A program made the position numbers and the translations under genes. Below are positions 33,226 through 45,402 of a stretch of 64,000 bases of DNA, piece by piece. The DNA is from Sodalis sp. Psp (lineage in GTDB: Bacteria > Pseudomonadota > Gammaproteobacteria > Enterobacterales > Enterobacteriaceae), in contig JAHCVB010000002.1 in NCBI GenBank assembly GCA_024648745.1, positions 138,885-202,884 on the forward strand. The letters are read 5' to 3'. The first letter of the stretch is position 1; the number at the start of each line of letters is the position of its first letter. The notes below the pieces were generated by a model. That model was not told where the DNA came from and made no database searches. It saw only the letters and a program-made list of their open reading frames with translations.

Positions 33226-33959
33226 AAGGGTCATCACCGCAGGACTAGATCAATCATTAGTTGGATGAACGCACAGGTTAGGATGCCTGGGATAGTCGTC
33301 TATCGACCAAGCACATACTAGAGAATTCCGTTGAAAGTAAAAACCTAACATATTGTGCTCTATAATATAATTATAAAGCGGTTAATCTGGCGTGCCTACA
33401 GAGAAAATTGCCGTGAGCGCAAACTAAGTGCTATATGTAACTATTAAACCGATGTTCATACTAGATACCCATCCATTCCTTAAATGGATGTTTGATATAG
33501 AATATTAGTTCACGGTTTTCCACCCCGTAAGCCTTATTTCAAACACATTCACATTCCGTATAGTTGAATTGGTATAGAAGAGATGAGATATCCTACAGAA
33601 ACTAGCGTCTCTTCTGTAAAAATATCTGAAATTTCTTTATCTGAATCTAACCGTAGAGTGCCTAAACCCGCCTACCTAGTTAAAGCCAGAGATAATAGAC
33701 CGACCGGTCATCATCTAGTTACATACTTTTTCTTTATACTGTCTAGTACGACATTTTAAAGTTTAGGGAATTAGGACTATAGTAGTTAGATAATAATATT
33801 GTCTATAGTCTTGTGTGAGTTCAACGACACTAAGGAATTCTGAAATTACCTAGATTTAGCTTCGGTGTTAGCATGCCATTACTCTATATTCATATCCTGA
33901 AGTCCTTTACCTATCCAGAAAATGCATTATCTTTAATTTCAGTATGCTATTTTATAAAG
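33226..33959. other. spacer between tdk and clsA, holding repeat copy 2
   Basis: adhE follows tdk in E. coli, but no trace of it was seen. The spacer contains repeat copy 2 (33469-33631). The rest shows no gene. Confidence 0.55.
33469..33631. repeat. 163-bp direct repeat, copy 2
   Basis: Same orientation as copy 1, offset exactly 2515 bases, one mismatch at 33508. The near-identity contrasts with the surrounding spacer, which is heavily eroded, so the copies must be recent, kept alike by recombination, or under constraint. Recombination between them would delete hns and tdk in one step. Confidence 0.9.
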
Positions 33960-35429
33960 TTATAACAGTGGACTAAAAAAATAGAATAACCGTTCGATGA
34001 TACGCTGCCAGTAGGGACGTTTCGACCATACTCTCGCCTCGATAAGGCGCGATCGGGAAATATAGTCCTCTTGTACACGGGACAGAGCGTTGCCGAAATC
34101 GTCGTCGTCGATAACCAGGGTAATCTCAAAATTTAACCACAAGCTGCGAATATCCAGATTAACCGTGCCCACCAGACTTAATTGGCCATCCACCAAGACG
34201 CTTTTAGTATGCAGCAGACCGTCCTCGAACTGATGTATCATCACCCCGGCCTCAAGCAATTCGGCAAAGAACGCTCGGCTGGCCCAACCCACCAACATCG
34301 AGTTGTTATGGAGCGGCACGATAATATGCACCTCCACACTGCGCTGCGCTGCGGTGCAAATCGCATGTAGTAGATCGTCACTCGGCACCAGATAGGGAGT
34401 GGTTATAACTAACTGTTCGCGCGCTGCGTAAATAGATGTCAATAACGCCTGATGGATGACCCCTTCAGGAAAGCCAGGGCCTGAGGCAATAACCTGGATG
34501 GTATGATAAGAGGCTGTCTTAAATGACATAACATTGAAGTTGGGTGGCGGTGGTAAGGTATGCTCGCCGGTTTCAATTTCCCAATCGCAGGAGAAAACAA
34601 TGCCCATAGCGGTGGCAACTGGCCCTTCTATACGCACCACAATATCGATCCATTGACCGACGCCTGCGTTCTGTTTGAAAAAACGCGGATCCACCATGTT
34701 CATGCTGCCTGTGTAGGCGATATAATTATCGATCAATATCATCTTGCGATGCTGACGTAAGTCCATGCGACGCAAAAATACACGAAGGATACTTACGTGC
34801 AGTGCTTCTACTACATTCACTCCAGCGGCGCGCAGCTTGGCAGGAGAAGGGCTACGAAAAAAATCAACACTGCCAGCGGAGTCAAGTATTAACCGACATC
34901 GAACACCACGGCGCGGTGCAGCCATTAATGCTTCTGCTACCTGATCGACCAAGCCTCCAGGCTGCCAGATATAGAACACCATCTCAATATTATTTTTCGC
35001 CAGACTAATATCTCGTATTAGTGCTCGCATCGCATCATCGGCGCTGGTCAATAATCGCATCTGATTGCCTTTCAGGGCGCCCATGCCTTGACGGTGTTCG
35101 CATAACTGGAACAGTGATCGAGCCACTTCGCTGTTTTCACTGGCACTAGCGAAGAGGTTTTGACATCCTTCTTTAAAATCTTCAATCCAGCGGGCAGTTG
35201 AGGGCCACAGAGCCTTGCTGCGCTCAGCACGGCGCTTACCGAGATTTAATTCACCGAATAACAGATAAGTGATAATTCCCACTAGAGGTAGAATGTAGAT
35301 TACTAACAGCCATGCCATGGCGGATGGTACTGCACGACGTTTCATCATTACTCGGAGAGTAACTCCTGCGATCAATAGCCAATAGCCAAACAGAAATAGC
35401 CAGTTGATTACGATATAAAGCGTTGTCAT
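33960..35429 (-). CDS. clsA: cardiolipin synthase A
   Basis: ClsA joins two phosphatidylglycerol molecules to cardiolipin at the inner membrane. The 489-residue protein (E. coli 486) has two N-terminal membrane segments followed by two phospholipase-D domains. The HKD motifs are [19 protein letters not shown] in the first and [19 protein letters not shown] in the second. It ends FYFFSPLL like E. coli. Intact. kch and yciI, its usual upstream neighbours, are missing. Confidence 0.97.
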   Translation of the reverse strand: MTTLYIVINWLFLFGYWLLIAGVTLRVMMKRRAVPSAMAWLLVIYILPLVGIITYLLFGELNLGKRRAERSKALWPSTARWIEDFKEGCQNLFASASENSEVARSLFQLCEHRQGMGALKGNQMRLLTSADDAMRALIRDISLAKNNIEMVFYIWQPGGLVDQVAEALMAAPRRGVRCRLILDSAGSVDFFRSPSPAKLRAAGVNVVEALHVSILRVFLRRMDLRQHRKMILIDNYIAYTGSMNMVDPRFFKQNAGVGQWIDIVVRIEGPVATAMGIVFSCDWEIETGEHTLPPPPNFNVMSFKTASYHTIQVIASGPGFPEGVIHQALLTSIYAAREQLVITTPYLVPSDDLLHAICTAAQRSVEVHIIVPLHNNSMLVGWASRAFFAELLEAGVMIHQFEDGLLHTKSVLVDGQLSLVGTVNLDIRSLWLNFEITLVIDDDDFGNALSRVQEDYISRSRLIEARVWSKRPYWQRIIERLFYFFSPLL

Positions 35430-36272
35430 AATGACGAAAATCCTATCCGCAGGGCGTTAGCTTGAGTTTACGAAATAAGGGTGCAACAAGGAAATTGTTT
35501 TCCTAAACAGTATTTCCCGTGCAGTTCAGTACATGACTTGGCGCGCTAGTGAAGAGAGCTATAAGCATCTGCTTGCTTAAGACTGTTCCAAGGAGCCGTA
35601 TGAAGCTGTAATAAAAGTCCGCTGGTTAGCGTATCAAAAGACAAGTACAATAGCATATATGCTATCTTTCTGGATTGACGTGATTATAATCTAGTGCAGA
35701 CGGTGGGTTTGGGTAGTTTTCATCTATAAAAAAGAACTAATTTTCATGCCAGCTGACTTGTGACAAATTAAGTTTGTTATCCCCGCTTTTATGTTACGAG
35801 TGAGGTTGAAGTCAAAATCAATGAGCATCATTGCTCGCGCGACCCACTACGAAATAGTTATAATAATATTGACGTTGCTAATAAAACTAACCGAAAATAC
35901 AGCTTCTATAGTATAAAAAGGTATCAGATCAAGCGAAGCGTCAGCTACCAGGAAAGATTTTTAAATAAAGAAAATTTATACATCAAACCCATAGAAAATT
36001 TCTAACTATTCTTATTTTCTTTTTTTCTCCAAGATTTTGTATGAAGAGAGCAGAGCAGAAACTGCCACGATAAATGGTATTATCGTTACCATGATGATAA
36101 TTTATTGCTTATTCAGAAACTCTGACTACTAACAGTGCAGGTAAATGAATATTACTGTTGAGGGGAATAAAAATAAAAAGTAAAAAGCAACGGTCAGGAG
36201 CAGCAAGATGCGTAAACCAGAAAAGATATTGATTTTATTTGAATTTTAATCTTACCCAAGACTTCCCATAAC
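35430..36272. other. eroded spacer between clsA and tonB
   Basis: kch and yciI would be expected between these divergent genes; I could not recognise either. The region includes the tonB promoter, where a Fur site is expected, but I could not define one with confidence. Confidence 0.5.
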
Positions 36273-36962
36273 ATGGTGTTAACTATTTTAAATCAGATCC
36301 GTCGTTTTTTCTGGCCGTTTATTGTATCTGTTGGGTTACATGCCTCATTAATTGCAGGACTGCTCTATGCTACGGTCTCGTCGGTGAGTATGCCTACCGT
36401 CGAACAGCCTATGGCTGTCATGCTGATGACTCCCGAACTACAATCTGCACCACCGGAGGTAAAAGCTACCCCGGACTCAATCAAGGAGACTACGGCGCCG
36501 GTACAGGTACCAAAACAGATGTTGAAGCCAAAGCTGAAATCAAAACTTAAGCCTAAGCAACACCGAGAAATTAAATCCCAATCGCTACAGACTGAAACAT
36601 CCCCAGTCACTCCTGCATCTAGCAAGCCGCTGCCTCATCCGTCTACCGCGCTGGCCATTCGTGCTCCAGCAAACATTGGTACAAATGACATCAGTAATGC
36701 GCCTCGGGTGACGAATCGAATCAATCCTATTTATCCATCTAGAGCAAAGGCGCTGGGAATTGAAGGACGTGTAAGTGTGATGTTTGATGTCAATGCTTAT
36801 GGCCGGGTGGAAAACGTACGGATTCTGTCGGCGCAGCCGCGCAATATGTTCGAACGCGATATCCGTTTAGCTATGCGTCTCTGGACCTACGAGCTCTACA
36901 AGCCGGTGACTAATTTAACAGTTAACTTCAAGTTCGATCTTAAGAGAGACAACAACAGCTAA
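36273..36962 (+). CDS. tonB: energy-transducing protein TonB
   Basis: TonB spans the periplasm and passes proton-motive energy from ExbB-ExbD to outer-membrane receptors. The 229-residue product has the N-terminal signal anchor with the SxxxH motif (SVGLH, about residues 19-23) and a complete C-terminal domain (INPIYPSRAKALGIEGRVSV to NFKFDL). The middle is unusual. The long Pro-Glu and Pro-Lys runs of E. coli TonB are reduced to scattered prolines and a KPKLKSKLKPK stretch, so the periplasmic spacer may be less extended. It is likely still functional. Iron transport genes are outside the window. Confidence 0.92.
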   Translation: MVLTILNQIRRFFWPFIVSVGLHASLIAGLLYATVSSVSMPTVEQPMAVMLMTPELQSAPPEVKATPDSIKETTAPVQVPKQMLKPKLKSKLKPKQHREIKSQSLQTETSPVTPASSKPLPHPSTALAIRAPANIGTNDISNAPRVTNRINPIYPSRAKALGIEGRVSVMFDVNAYGRVENVRILSAQPRNMFERDIRLAMRLWTYELYKPVTNLTVNFKFDLKRDNNS

Positions 36963-37049
36963 TGATGTAGCTTGCTAGTCTCGTAGAGAGTCGGCCTAAT
37001 CCGACATGAACCTTAGATCTATTAGGTGGGACTCGGTGGCTTACTCAAT

Positions 37050-37591
37050 TCACCGATTGTCCTCCATATGGTGACAATATAAATTTCGCTAATCAAGGTA
37101 AACAATAGAGTTAGCCCAGTAAGGCCGAAGGCTTTAAAAATTCACCTATACTCTTTACGGCAACCAGTAAGCAATATAAATATTCACTACGCTGCAGACA
37201 AAGAAAAATACCATCCAGGAAATATTCAAATTATTCCAGATCCACACTGATAAATGAATCTCTCTAATCCAGCATACGCTGAACAATAATCAGTGGCTTG
37301 TCTAGCACAAACCGCTGAATCAGAAGCACCACGGCAAGCATCGTACAAATAGCTGTCACTTTCCATTTGATAAATTCCATGTTATGATAGTAAAGAGTTA
37401 ATGACCGAATATAGCCACTAGAATTAAAGATAATTATTGCGACTTTTTCTAATTTGCGGTAGTGCAACCAAGTAACAAACCAATATAAATAATGACACGA
37501 TAATCAGCGCTCTAGAAACACAATAAATATTATATAGTTTGCAAACAATAAAAAGGACGACTAAAGACAGAAAATTAAGCAATTGCTTCAT
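37050..37591 (-). pseudogene. yciB: frameshifted inner-membrane protein YciB
   Basis: From ATG 37591 the frame reads MKQLLNFLSLVVLFI, matching YciB MKQFLDFLPLVVFFA, but it shifts near 37470. The second frame gives RKLEKVAIIIF and YYHNMEFIKWKVTAI, again matching YciB. After a stop following MLD, matches continue (NISWMVFFFVCSVVNIYIAYWLP) with more stops up to a terminal HHMEDN and stop at 37050-37052. So the gene is present nearly end to end but broken at several places. It follows yciC by 36 bases, as in the ancestral yciCB order. YciB influences envelope and septum synthesis in E. coli. Confidence 0.93.
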
Positions 37592-37627
37592 GGTAAAACC
37601 TACCAGTTAATAATGTAAACACAGGCG

Positions 37628-38371
37628 TCAGGCCTGCATCAATAACATATGTAGACGATAAAGATAGATGAGCAACAGAGCAGAAGTTAGATTGCTCAAA
37701 CTATTTAATAACACAGTTTCCATCAGAGTCGAAAGCGGGATAAATTGGGATGTTAACAGTAACACCGTCGCCTTAATCAGCAACCAGAACAAGACCACTG
37801 GCGCCAGTAGCCGGAGATTGGCAAACGCCAAACCTGTGCTCATGCACATCGACTTGATGGCGCCCACATTATTACTGGTGGCGATGACCGGCGCCATGCT
37901 GAAGGAGATAGCCAGTAAAATCCCTGGTACGATGATCAATAGCAGCCCAAGCTGAACTAGAAGGGTAGTTAGAAATGTCAATAGTAACAAACGTGGCAAT
38001 AGTGGCGCTGATAGACCGATGGCGCGTAATACGCTTACTGGTTGGCGATTGGAAACTAAGCGAATCATCGTCAACAGACCTCCGGCTAGTAAGGCATTGC
38101 CGACCAGACCGGAAAATGTGCTGGCGGCAGAGGCTTTAAGCAAAATACCTTGCTGCTCAACCGACATCTGCTGGATCAGTTGCTGCAGACTCATACTAGC
38201 GATATTAGTACTATCGGTGAGTACCATCAACTGTTCGTTGTTGGGGGATAGAACATGGCCAATTACGACGCTTATTAACGCCGTCAGCAGTGTCAGCAAT
38301 AAAATGTTAATGAACTGATTACGGAAAAAATTTAACATATCACGGTACAGAGTACTCGCCATAATTGGCAT
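37628..38371 (-). CDS. yciC: UPF0259 membrane protein YciC
   Basis: This is a 247-residue inner-membrane protein with about six hydrophobic segments, aligning throughout with E. coli YciC (247). Conserved blocks include YRDMLNFFRNQF at the N-terminus, LLKASAASTFSGLVGNALLAGG, RAIGLSAPLLPRLLLL and the C-terminal LLIYLYRLHMLL. Its exact biochemical role is not known; it is co-inherited with yciB. Here yciC is intact while the downstream yciB is broken. Confidence 0.93.
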   Translation of the reverse strand: MPIMASTLYRDMLNFFRNQFINILLLTLLTALISVVIGHVLSPNNEQLMVLTDSTNIASMSLQQLIQQMSVEQQGILLKASAASTFSGLVGNALLAGGLLTMIRLVSNRQPVSVLRAIGLSAPLLPRLLLLTFLTTLLVQLGLLLIIVPGILLAISFSMAPVIATSNNVGAIKSMCMSTGLAFANLRLLAPVVLFWLLIKATVLLLTSQFIPLSTLMETVLLNSLSNLTSALLLIYLYRLHMLLMQA

Positions 38372-38978
38372 AGGAGCTCCTTAGCAAAACAACCACAGAA
38401 CACAGCCAGGCTGTCATTTTACTCTGTTAATCTACAGCTTGGCACCCTACAATGCATCATCCTGGTCGAATGATGCCATGACGATCATTTCTACACCGGA
38501 AACAGACGAACATTAATACTTAAGATTATATAACATCAATATCATGAGAAGCTCTGTCAACGTCACTAACATCTGGCCGTAGCTGTCTGTTACCTCGTCG
38601 GGCGTAGCCGAACACCACGGATCATTTCAGGGGTTGTTATTGTTATTCGCCGACTTGAACTGACACCCCTAAAATCACTCAGCCTGCCTGCTGAAAGCAA
38701 TAGAAATGAGTTATTACTGCTTTTTGTCATTATGATCTCTCTGCTATTTTATTAATATGAAAATGAGCTATTTAATTTAATATTACAAAGAAGTTGATAT
38801 AACGTTTGTCATCAGTGATGCATAGCAATTCCTTTCTACACGTCGGTGGTATGTAAGATCTTACGTTTACCATTAGTAGCAATTAAAATGGCAATGAAGC
38901 AAAATATGTAAAGATCACAATTGTGATAGCCTTAGTCTCTTATTTTTCAGTTAACCTGTATTCTCATATTACAGATCG
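38372..38978. other. eroded spacer upstream of yciC and the ompW remnant
   Basis: It would carry the divergent promoters of yciC and ompW. No gene is seen. Confidence 0.5.
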
Positions 38979-39190
38979 GAGATTTTATCGTTGGCACCGG
39001 TAATGTACTGGTTACTATCCCAGCAAGACCTGAGGAAGTATATATTTGGGTAGATAAGATCAATCGTAGCAATAACACCAAACTGCGACTGATCTGTTGC
39101 TACATGATCACCAGTAATATTTGTAGAGTTATTAGCGGCAACTCTATAATCAACATATCCCCCCTTCTAGCCGTAGAGATAACATCTGAC
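38979..39190 (+). pseudogene. ompW: remnant of outer-membrane protein OmpW
   Basis: The plus-strand frame from about 38979 reads GDFIVGTGNVLVT, then VDKINRSNNTKLRL, then CYMITSNICRV. These correspond to OmpW blocks: EFFMRAGSATVRP near the mature N-terminus, then NNTQLGLTFTYMATDNIGVE. The signal peptide and the C-terminal strands are not recognisable and stops follow. Position, divergent from yciC, is that of ompW in relatives. A decayed porin fits life inside a host. Confidence 0.72.
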
Positions 39191-39539
39191 CCTCATGGTG
39201 GAAGTAGAAACTGAAGAACATTGCCGCACATAAACTGTGGTACTTCTATTAATACCAACTTGGTAAAAATAAGATATCCAGATATCAACATGTCGGTTCT
39301 GCTGTTTTCCAGAACTAGATGGAACATGACTGATTATCTATTGCTTGATACACTTGAGCTGCGAAATTGAACACAAATATATTATACGAGTGTTCAGCAC
39401 GGTTTAAGAGAACAGATAATGGCAACTAATTTTTGCAGTTTGAGTATCTGAGCGGCAAAGGACTCAACCAGTAGTATTACATGGATACTAACCAAAAAGC
39501 GCAATCTAAAATGCGACACTTACTGGTAGGAAGTAGTTG
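39191..39539. other. eroded spacer downstream of the ompW remnant
   Basis: The remainder of ompW and the large ancestral block trp-yciO-rluB-btuR should lie hereabouts in E. coli order. I recognise none of it. Whether trp genes have moved or been lost cannot be told from this window. Confidence 0.45.
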
Positions 39540-39820
39540 GTGTTGCAGTCAGTCGTCGGCTCCGGATACGCTGTGGCTGACCGCTGAAAGACTCTACCAT
39601 GCAGTGGCTGAATCGAATTACCGAGCAGGTGCAACTACCGTCGCTTGAAATCAGCAGCTGAGGTGCAAGTTGAATACAAACGCAACAACGGGCACCGGGA
39701 CATCGCTCTGACTTAGGCTTAGAGTTACGGCGACATGTATCAGCAATATTAGTAAAAATAATATTCTGATTTTTCAGGCGACACAGTACAAGCTCTTGGT
39801 TAGAATAACCACTAACTGTT
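39540..39820 (-). pseudogene. yciK: possible remnant of SDR oxidoreductase YciK
   Basis: A 104-codon minus-strand frame (39520-39834) has weak, patchy similarity to the N-terminal third of YciK. LKNQNIIFTNIADTCRR is placed like LNDRIILVTGASDGIGR, and SGQPQRI is placed like TGRQPQWF. The glycine motif needed for NAD(P) binding is gone. yciK divergent from sohB is the E. coli arrangement. I call it a degraded yciK with low confidence. Confidence 0.35.
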
Positions 39821-39843
39821 TCCATATTTATCAAGGTGGCTTT

Positions 39844-40845
39844 GTGGAATTTATTTCGTTGTACGGACTTTTTCTGGCCAAAACCCTTACTGTAGTGCTA
39901 GCCATCGGTGTTGTGCTATTACTGCTGTTGTTTGGATTACGTACGCGCACACGTCAGCGTAAAGGACAAATTCATATTCATGACTTGGGTAAGCAATATC
40001 GCGATATGCAGCGGGAAATGCAGCTGGCCCGAATGAACGAAGCAGAGAGGGGTTCTTGGCGCAAAAAATATAAAAAACAGGATAAAGCCGAAACTAAACA
40101 GGCTAAGGTGTTAGCTAAACAGGGTGATAAAGCAACGACCAGGTCCTACCTATACGTGTTGGATTTTACCGGTAGCATGGATGCGGATGAAGTTAGTTCT
40201 CTACGCGAGGAGATTTCTGCCGTACTGGCTGTTGCCAAATCAGGAGATGAAGTGCTGCTTCGGCTTGAAAGTTCTGGCGGCATAGTACACGGTTATGGTC
40301 TGGCAGCCTCTCAGCTTCAGCGGATAAGAGCAAAGGGCATACCACTTACTGTAGCGGTCGATAAAGTCGCTGCCAGCGGCGGTTACATGATGGCCTGTGT
40401 TGCGAATCGTATCCTCGCTGCCCCTTTTGCCATTATCGGTTCGATTGGCGTAGTCGCGCAGATCCCCAATTTTAACCGCTTATTGAAACGAAACGATATA
40501 GATATGGAGCTACATACCGCTGGCCCTTATAAGCGCACACTAACATTGTTTGGAGAAAACTCTCCCGAAGGCCGAGAGAAATTCAAGCAGGAATTGGATG
40601 AAACTCACCAGATGTTTAAATCTTTTGTGCAACATATGCGTCCTTCACTGAATATCGATGCCGTGGCGACTGGAGAACATTGGTATGGCGAACAGGCTCT
40701 GCACCGGGGCCTGGTGGATGCTCTCGGCACCAGCGATGATCTGCTGATCGACCAGTTGGTGCGCTATGAGGTGATAAGCGTGCGGTTCAGCCAACCAAAA
40801 CGCTGGATAAGTCGTCTTGCTAGCAAGACTGTGCTTAAACCTTAA
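39844..40845 (+). CDS. sohB: inner-membrane serine peptidase SohB
   Basis: SohB is a signal-peptide-peptidase-like (S49) enzyme of the inner membrane. I choose the GTG at 39844 because an AAGGTGG ribosome-binding site precedes it and the protein then begins VEFISLYGLFLAK, like E. coli MDLLSEYGLFLAK; the upstream ATG adds 16 unrelated residues. Length is 333 (E. coli 349), the C-terminal tail being shorter. One membrane segment at about 8-28, the catalytic serine in KVAASGGYMMAC and the lysine in GPYKRTLTLFGE are present. Confidence 0.94.
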   Translation: MEFISLYGLFLAKTLTVVLAIGVVLLLLLFGLRTRTRQRKGQIHIHDLGKQYRDMQREMQLARMNEAERGSWRKKYKKQDKAETKQAKVLAKQGDKATTRSYLYVLDFTGSMDADEVSSLREEISAVLAVAKSGDEVLLRLESSGGIVHGYGLAASQLQRIRAKGIPLTVAVDKVAASGGYMMACVANRILAAPFAIIGSIGVVAQIPNFNRLLKRNDIDMELHTAGPYKRTLTLFGENSPEGREKFKQELDETHQMFKSFVQHMRPSLNIDAVATGEHWYGEQALHRGLVDALGTSDDLLIDQLVRYEVISVRFSQPKRWISRLASKTVLKP

Positions 40846-41654
40846 ATAAGGCAAGACCTTTTGCACTCTGTTGGGTAACTTCCAGCATTCCTTACTCCTC
40901 CACTACTGTTAATGGATGCGAGCATAGCATCATCGGGTACATGATGAAAGAAGAAACACCCAGCCGGGATCTAAGTTGGCTAGTCTAAATAAGACCGCTG
41001 CGCGAATATAATTTTTCAATCTACCAGATTATATTTTCCACACAAGACATGCAAGATATTTTAACATATAAATATCTCAATAGTTTATAGGAAACTATCC
41101 CTTACTTGTTAAAATAGCTAGATCCTCCATAATCTAGCTTGGGTCTTTATCTCCTGTATATTAGTGCGACAGTCATAATCACAAGTTATTTATTTTAATT
41201 CTTCTAGCAGACTATTACAATTTATCTTTGCTTTATTTCTTTTATTTAGTCATCATCACTTCATTGTCTGATTTTTAATTACAAAATTCTATTGTATTTG
41301 TCTGGAATAGGACTAAAGTGCATTACGTTTAGTTTATAGCTCTGTTGAGTATCAGGTAAAATCATTCACCCTCTCTTATTAGTTGTATCAGTTTTTATTA
41401 TGTATATGTGGTCTTCACGCATCGAGTAGTTAATTCAGTTTTAGAAAAAGTAAGCAACTTCAGGCTACATTTATTATAAAAATAAATATATTAACAATTA
41501 TTGGATGATTTCTTCACCATCAGGAATGGAGTGACAAAAACAGGTTGATTTTTTGCGGTACTGACGCAATATAAAGTTGAAAATGGGTATGCTCAGCCAG
41601 AGTCTGGCTTCAAAAACTTCTTATTTTCAGAAGGCATTATTCAGGTAAGGTAAA
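40846..41654. other. AT-rich spacer upstream of topA
   Basis: yciN would be expected on the minus strand and is not recognisable. The region must hold the topA promoters. The last 500 bases are very AT-rich; I saw no convincing gene. Confidence 0.5.
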
Positions 41655-44246
41655 ATGGGTAAAGCTCTCGTTATCGTTGAATCGTCAGCCAAATCTAAAA
41701 CAATTAATAAATATTTAGGCAATGACTACGTGGTTAGATCCAGTATCGGCCACATCCGCGACTTGCCAATCGGAAGTTCAGCCAATCACAAAATCTCCTA
41801 CGCCAATAAAAAGAAAAAAAGCAAACCGAACCCAAAAAGCGCTCTAGTTAACCGCATGGGTGTCGATCCTTATCATGGTTGGAAAGCACATTTTGAAGTC
41901 CTACCCGGTAAAGAGAAAGTGATAACCGAGCTGAAGGCTCTAGCTGAAAAAGTCGATCATATCTACCTTGCAACCGACCTTGACCGAGAAGGGGAAGCTA
42001 TTGCCTGGCATCTGCGTGAAGTCATCGGTGGCGACAATAAACGTTTCAGCCGGGTAGTGTTCAACGAAATTACCCGTAACGCTATTAAACAAGCTTTTGA
42101 TAATCCTGGCGAGCTTAATATATACCGGGTACATGCACAGCAGGCACGGCGTTTTATGGACCGCATCGTAGGGTACATGGTATCGCCGCTACTATGGAAA
42201 AAGATAGCCCGCGGTCTGTCAGCTGGCCGGGTCCAGTCAGTGGCTGTCCGGCTAGTGGTAGAACGTGAGCGGGAAATCAAATCATTTGTCCCGGAACAAT
42301 ATTGGAAACTGCACGCCGATCTGAGCAGCTCGCAGGCGCCATCGCTGACAATGCAGGTAATACACCAGCAGAACAAACTGTTCAAGCCAGTCAATCAGCA
42401 ACAAATCCAAACGGCACTGGCTCTATTGGAAAAAGCGGATTATATCGTTACTGATCGCGGAGATAAGCTCATCAGCAGCAAACCAAGCGCACCGTTCACT
42501 ACCTCGACACTACAGCAAGCAGCCAGCACCCGCCTAGGATGTGGTGTTAAAAAAACCATGATACTAGCACAACGGTTGTACGAAGCTGGACATATCACCT
42601 ATGTTCGTACCGACTCGACTAACTTGAGTCATGATGCGCTGCACATGGTCCGTGATTATATCAGCGATACTTTTGGTATTAAGTATTTACCGAATCAGCC
42701 CAATGATTACATCAGTAAAGATAACACTCAGGAGGCACATGAAGCAATTCGTCCTTCCAACGTCAATGCACTGGCAGAGCAACTGAAAAATATGGAAGCT
42801 GACGCGCAAAAACTGTATCAATTGATATGGCGTCAGTTCGTCGCCTGCCAAATGATGCCGGCGCAGTACGATTCTACCACGATGACCGTGACTGCTGGAG
42901 AATTTCAGTTGCGCGCCCGCGGACGTACGCTACGTTTCGATGGCTGGACTAGAGTAATGCCAGCGCTACGTAAGGTCGACAAATATCATGCCTTGCCGGA
43001 AGTGGAGGTAGGTCATCTCCTCACTTTAGAAAAATTGTTGCCTAGTCAACATTTTACTAAACCTCCACCCAGATACAGCGAAGCCTCTCTGGTGAAGGAA
43101 TTGGAAAAACGTGGCATTGGTCGGCCGTCTACCTATGTATCCATTATCTCTACGATTCAGGATCGTGGTTATGTGCATGTGGAAAATTGTCTCTTCTACG
43201 CAGAAAAAATAGGAGAAATTGTCACTGACCGCTTAGAAGAGAACTTCCGTGAGCTAATGAATTATGACTTTACCGCTAAAATGGAAAATACTCTGGACCA
43301 GGTGGCTGTCAATCAGCAAGAATGGAAAGGCATGCTTAATGATTTTTTTGGCAAATTCAGCCAGCAGCTGGAAAACGCCGAGAAAGATCCAGAAAAAGGG
43401 GGTATGCGACCTAATCAAATGATCATGACCAGCATTGATTGTCCCGTCTGCAGCCGAAAAATGGGAATCCGCACCGCCAGTACCGGCGTGTTTCTAGGCT
43501 GTTCAGGGTATGCGTTATTACCGAAAGAGCGCTGCAAAAACACGATTAATTTACTTCCGGAATCGGAAATCCTGAACGTACTTGAGGGAGGCGATGCCGA
43601 AACCAATGCGCTGCGTGCGCGCCGCCGCTGCGGCAAGTGTGGAATTGCTATGGACAGCTATATTATTAACTGTCAGCGCAAGCTTCACGTCTGTGGCAAC
43701 AATCCACTGTGTGATGGTTATGAAATTGAACAAGGCAAGTTTCGTGTTAAAGGTTATGACAGTTGTTTAGCAGTTAAGTGTGAGAAGTGCGATTCTGACA
43801 TGCGCTTAAAATTAGGGCGTTTTGGCAAATATATGTTGTGCACCAATGACGACTGTAAGAATACCCGAAAAGTCCTGCGTAATGGCGACGTAGCGCCGCC
43901 AAAAGAAGATCCAGTGTTACTGCCAGAGCTATCATGCGAGAAATCGGATGCCTATTTTGTGCTACGTGGCGGCAGCTCAGGGATCTTTCTGGCTGCCAAT
44001 ACGTTTCCGAAATCGCGTGAAACTCGTGCACCGCTAGTTGAAGAGCTGGCCCGTTTCCGCGATCGTCTGCCAGAGAAACTGCGCTATCTAGCTGATGCGC
44101 CGATACAGGATGACGAATGCAATAAAACCCTGGTGCGATTTAGCCGAAAAACTAAGCAACAGTATGTTGCGTCGGAAAAAGATGGCAAAGCTACCGACTG
44201 GACCGCGTTCTATATCGATGGCAAGTGGAAGATTATCAAGAAATAA
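41655..44246 (+). CDS. topA: DNA topoisomerase I
   Basis: TopA relaxes negative supercoils by single-strand passage. The 863-residue protein (E. coli 865) has the toprim domain ([15 protein letters not shown] and [13 protein letters not shown]), the catalytic tyrosine in [10 protein letters not shown] near residue 320, and [15 protein letters not shown]. At the C-terminus the three four-cysteine zinc ribbons are visible, beginning [17 protein letters not shown] and CEKCDSDM. Full length is kept, including these C-terminal parts that other reduced genomes sometimes lose. It is followed by cysB as in E. coli. Confidence 0.98.
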   Translation: MGKALVIVESSAKSKTINKYLGNDYVVRSSIGHIRDLPIGSSANHKISYANKKKKSKPNPKSALVNRMGVDPYHGWKAHFEVLPGKEKVITELKALAEKVDHIYLATDLDREGEAIAWHLREVIGGDNKRFSRVVFNEITRNAIKQAFDNPGELNIYRVHAQQARRFMDRIVGYMVSPLLWKKIARGLSAGRVQSVAVRLVVEREREIKSFVPEQYWKLHADLSSSQAPSLTMQVIHQQNKLFKPVNQQQIQTALALLEKADYIVTDRGDKLISSKPSAPFTTSTLQQAASTRLGCGVKKTMILAQRLYEAGHITYVRTDSTNLSHDALHMVRDYISDTFGIKYLPNQPNDYISKDNTQEAHEAIRPSNVNALAEQLKNMEADAQKLYQLIWRQFVACQMMPAQYDSTTMTVTAGEFQLRARGRTLRFDGWTRVMPALRKVDKYHALPEVEVGHLLTLEKLLPSQHFTKPPPRYSEASLVKELEKRGIGRPSTYVSIISTIQDRGYVHVENCLFYAEKIGEIVTDRLEENFRELMNYDFTAKMENTLDQVAVNQQEWKGMLNDFFGKFSQQLENAEKDPEKGGMRPNQMIMTSIDCPVCSRKMGIRTASTGVFLGCSGYALLPKERCKNTINLLPESEILNVLEGGDAETNALRARRRCGKCGIAMDSYIINCQRKLHVCGNNPLCDGYEIEQGKFRVKGYDSCLAVKCEKCDSDMRLKLGRFGKYMLCTNDDCKNTRKVLRNGDVAPPKEDPVLLPELSCEKSDAYFVLRGGSSGIFLAANTFPKSRETRAPLVEELARFRDRLPEKLRYLADAPIQDDECNKTLVRFSRKTKQQYVASEKDGKATDWTAFYIDGKWKIIKK

Positions 44247-44358
44247 CTCTATCTGCACCCAAAGTCTGGCTTTAAAATTGATATTAAGTGATGTTAAGTG
44301 TTTTTTATGATTAAATAAAAATATTATTAATAACCAACAATTTTAAATATTTCGCTGA

Positions 44359-45402
<1,044 letters not shown>

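Noticed and set aside
30954..33631. The 163-bp repeats as a CRISPR array
   Set aside because: Only two copies, 2.5 kb apart, with genes between them; no short regular repeats and no cas genes.
39520..39834. 104-codon minus-strand frame as a novel gene divergent from sohB
   Set aside because: Patchy similarity and position fit a degraded yciK better; it lacks the NAD-binding glycines and any ribosome-binding site.
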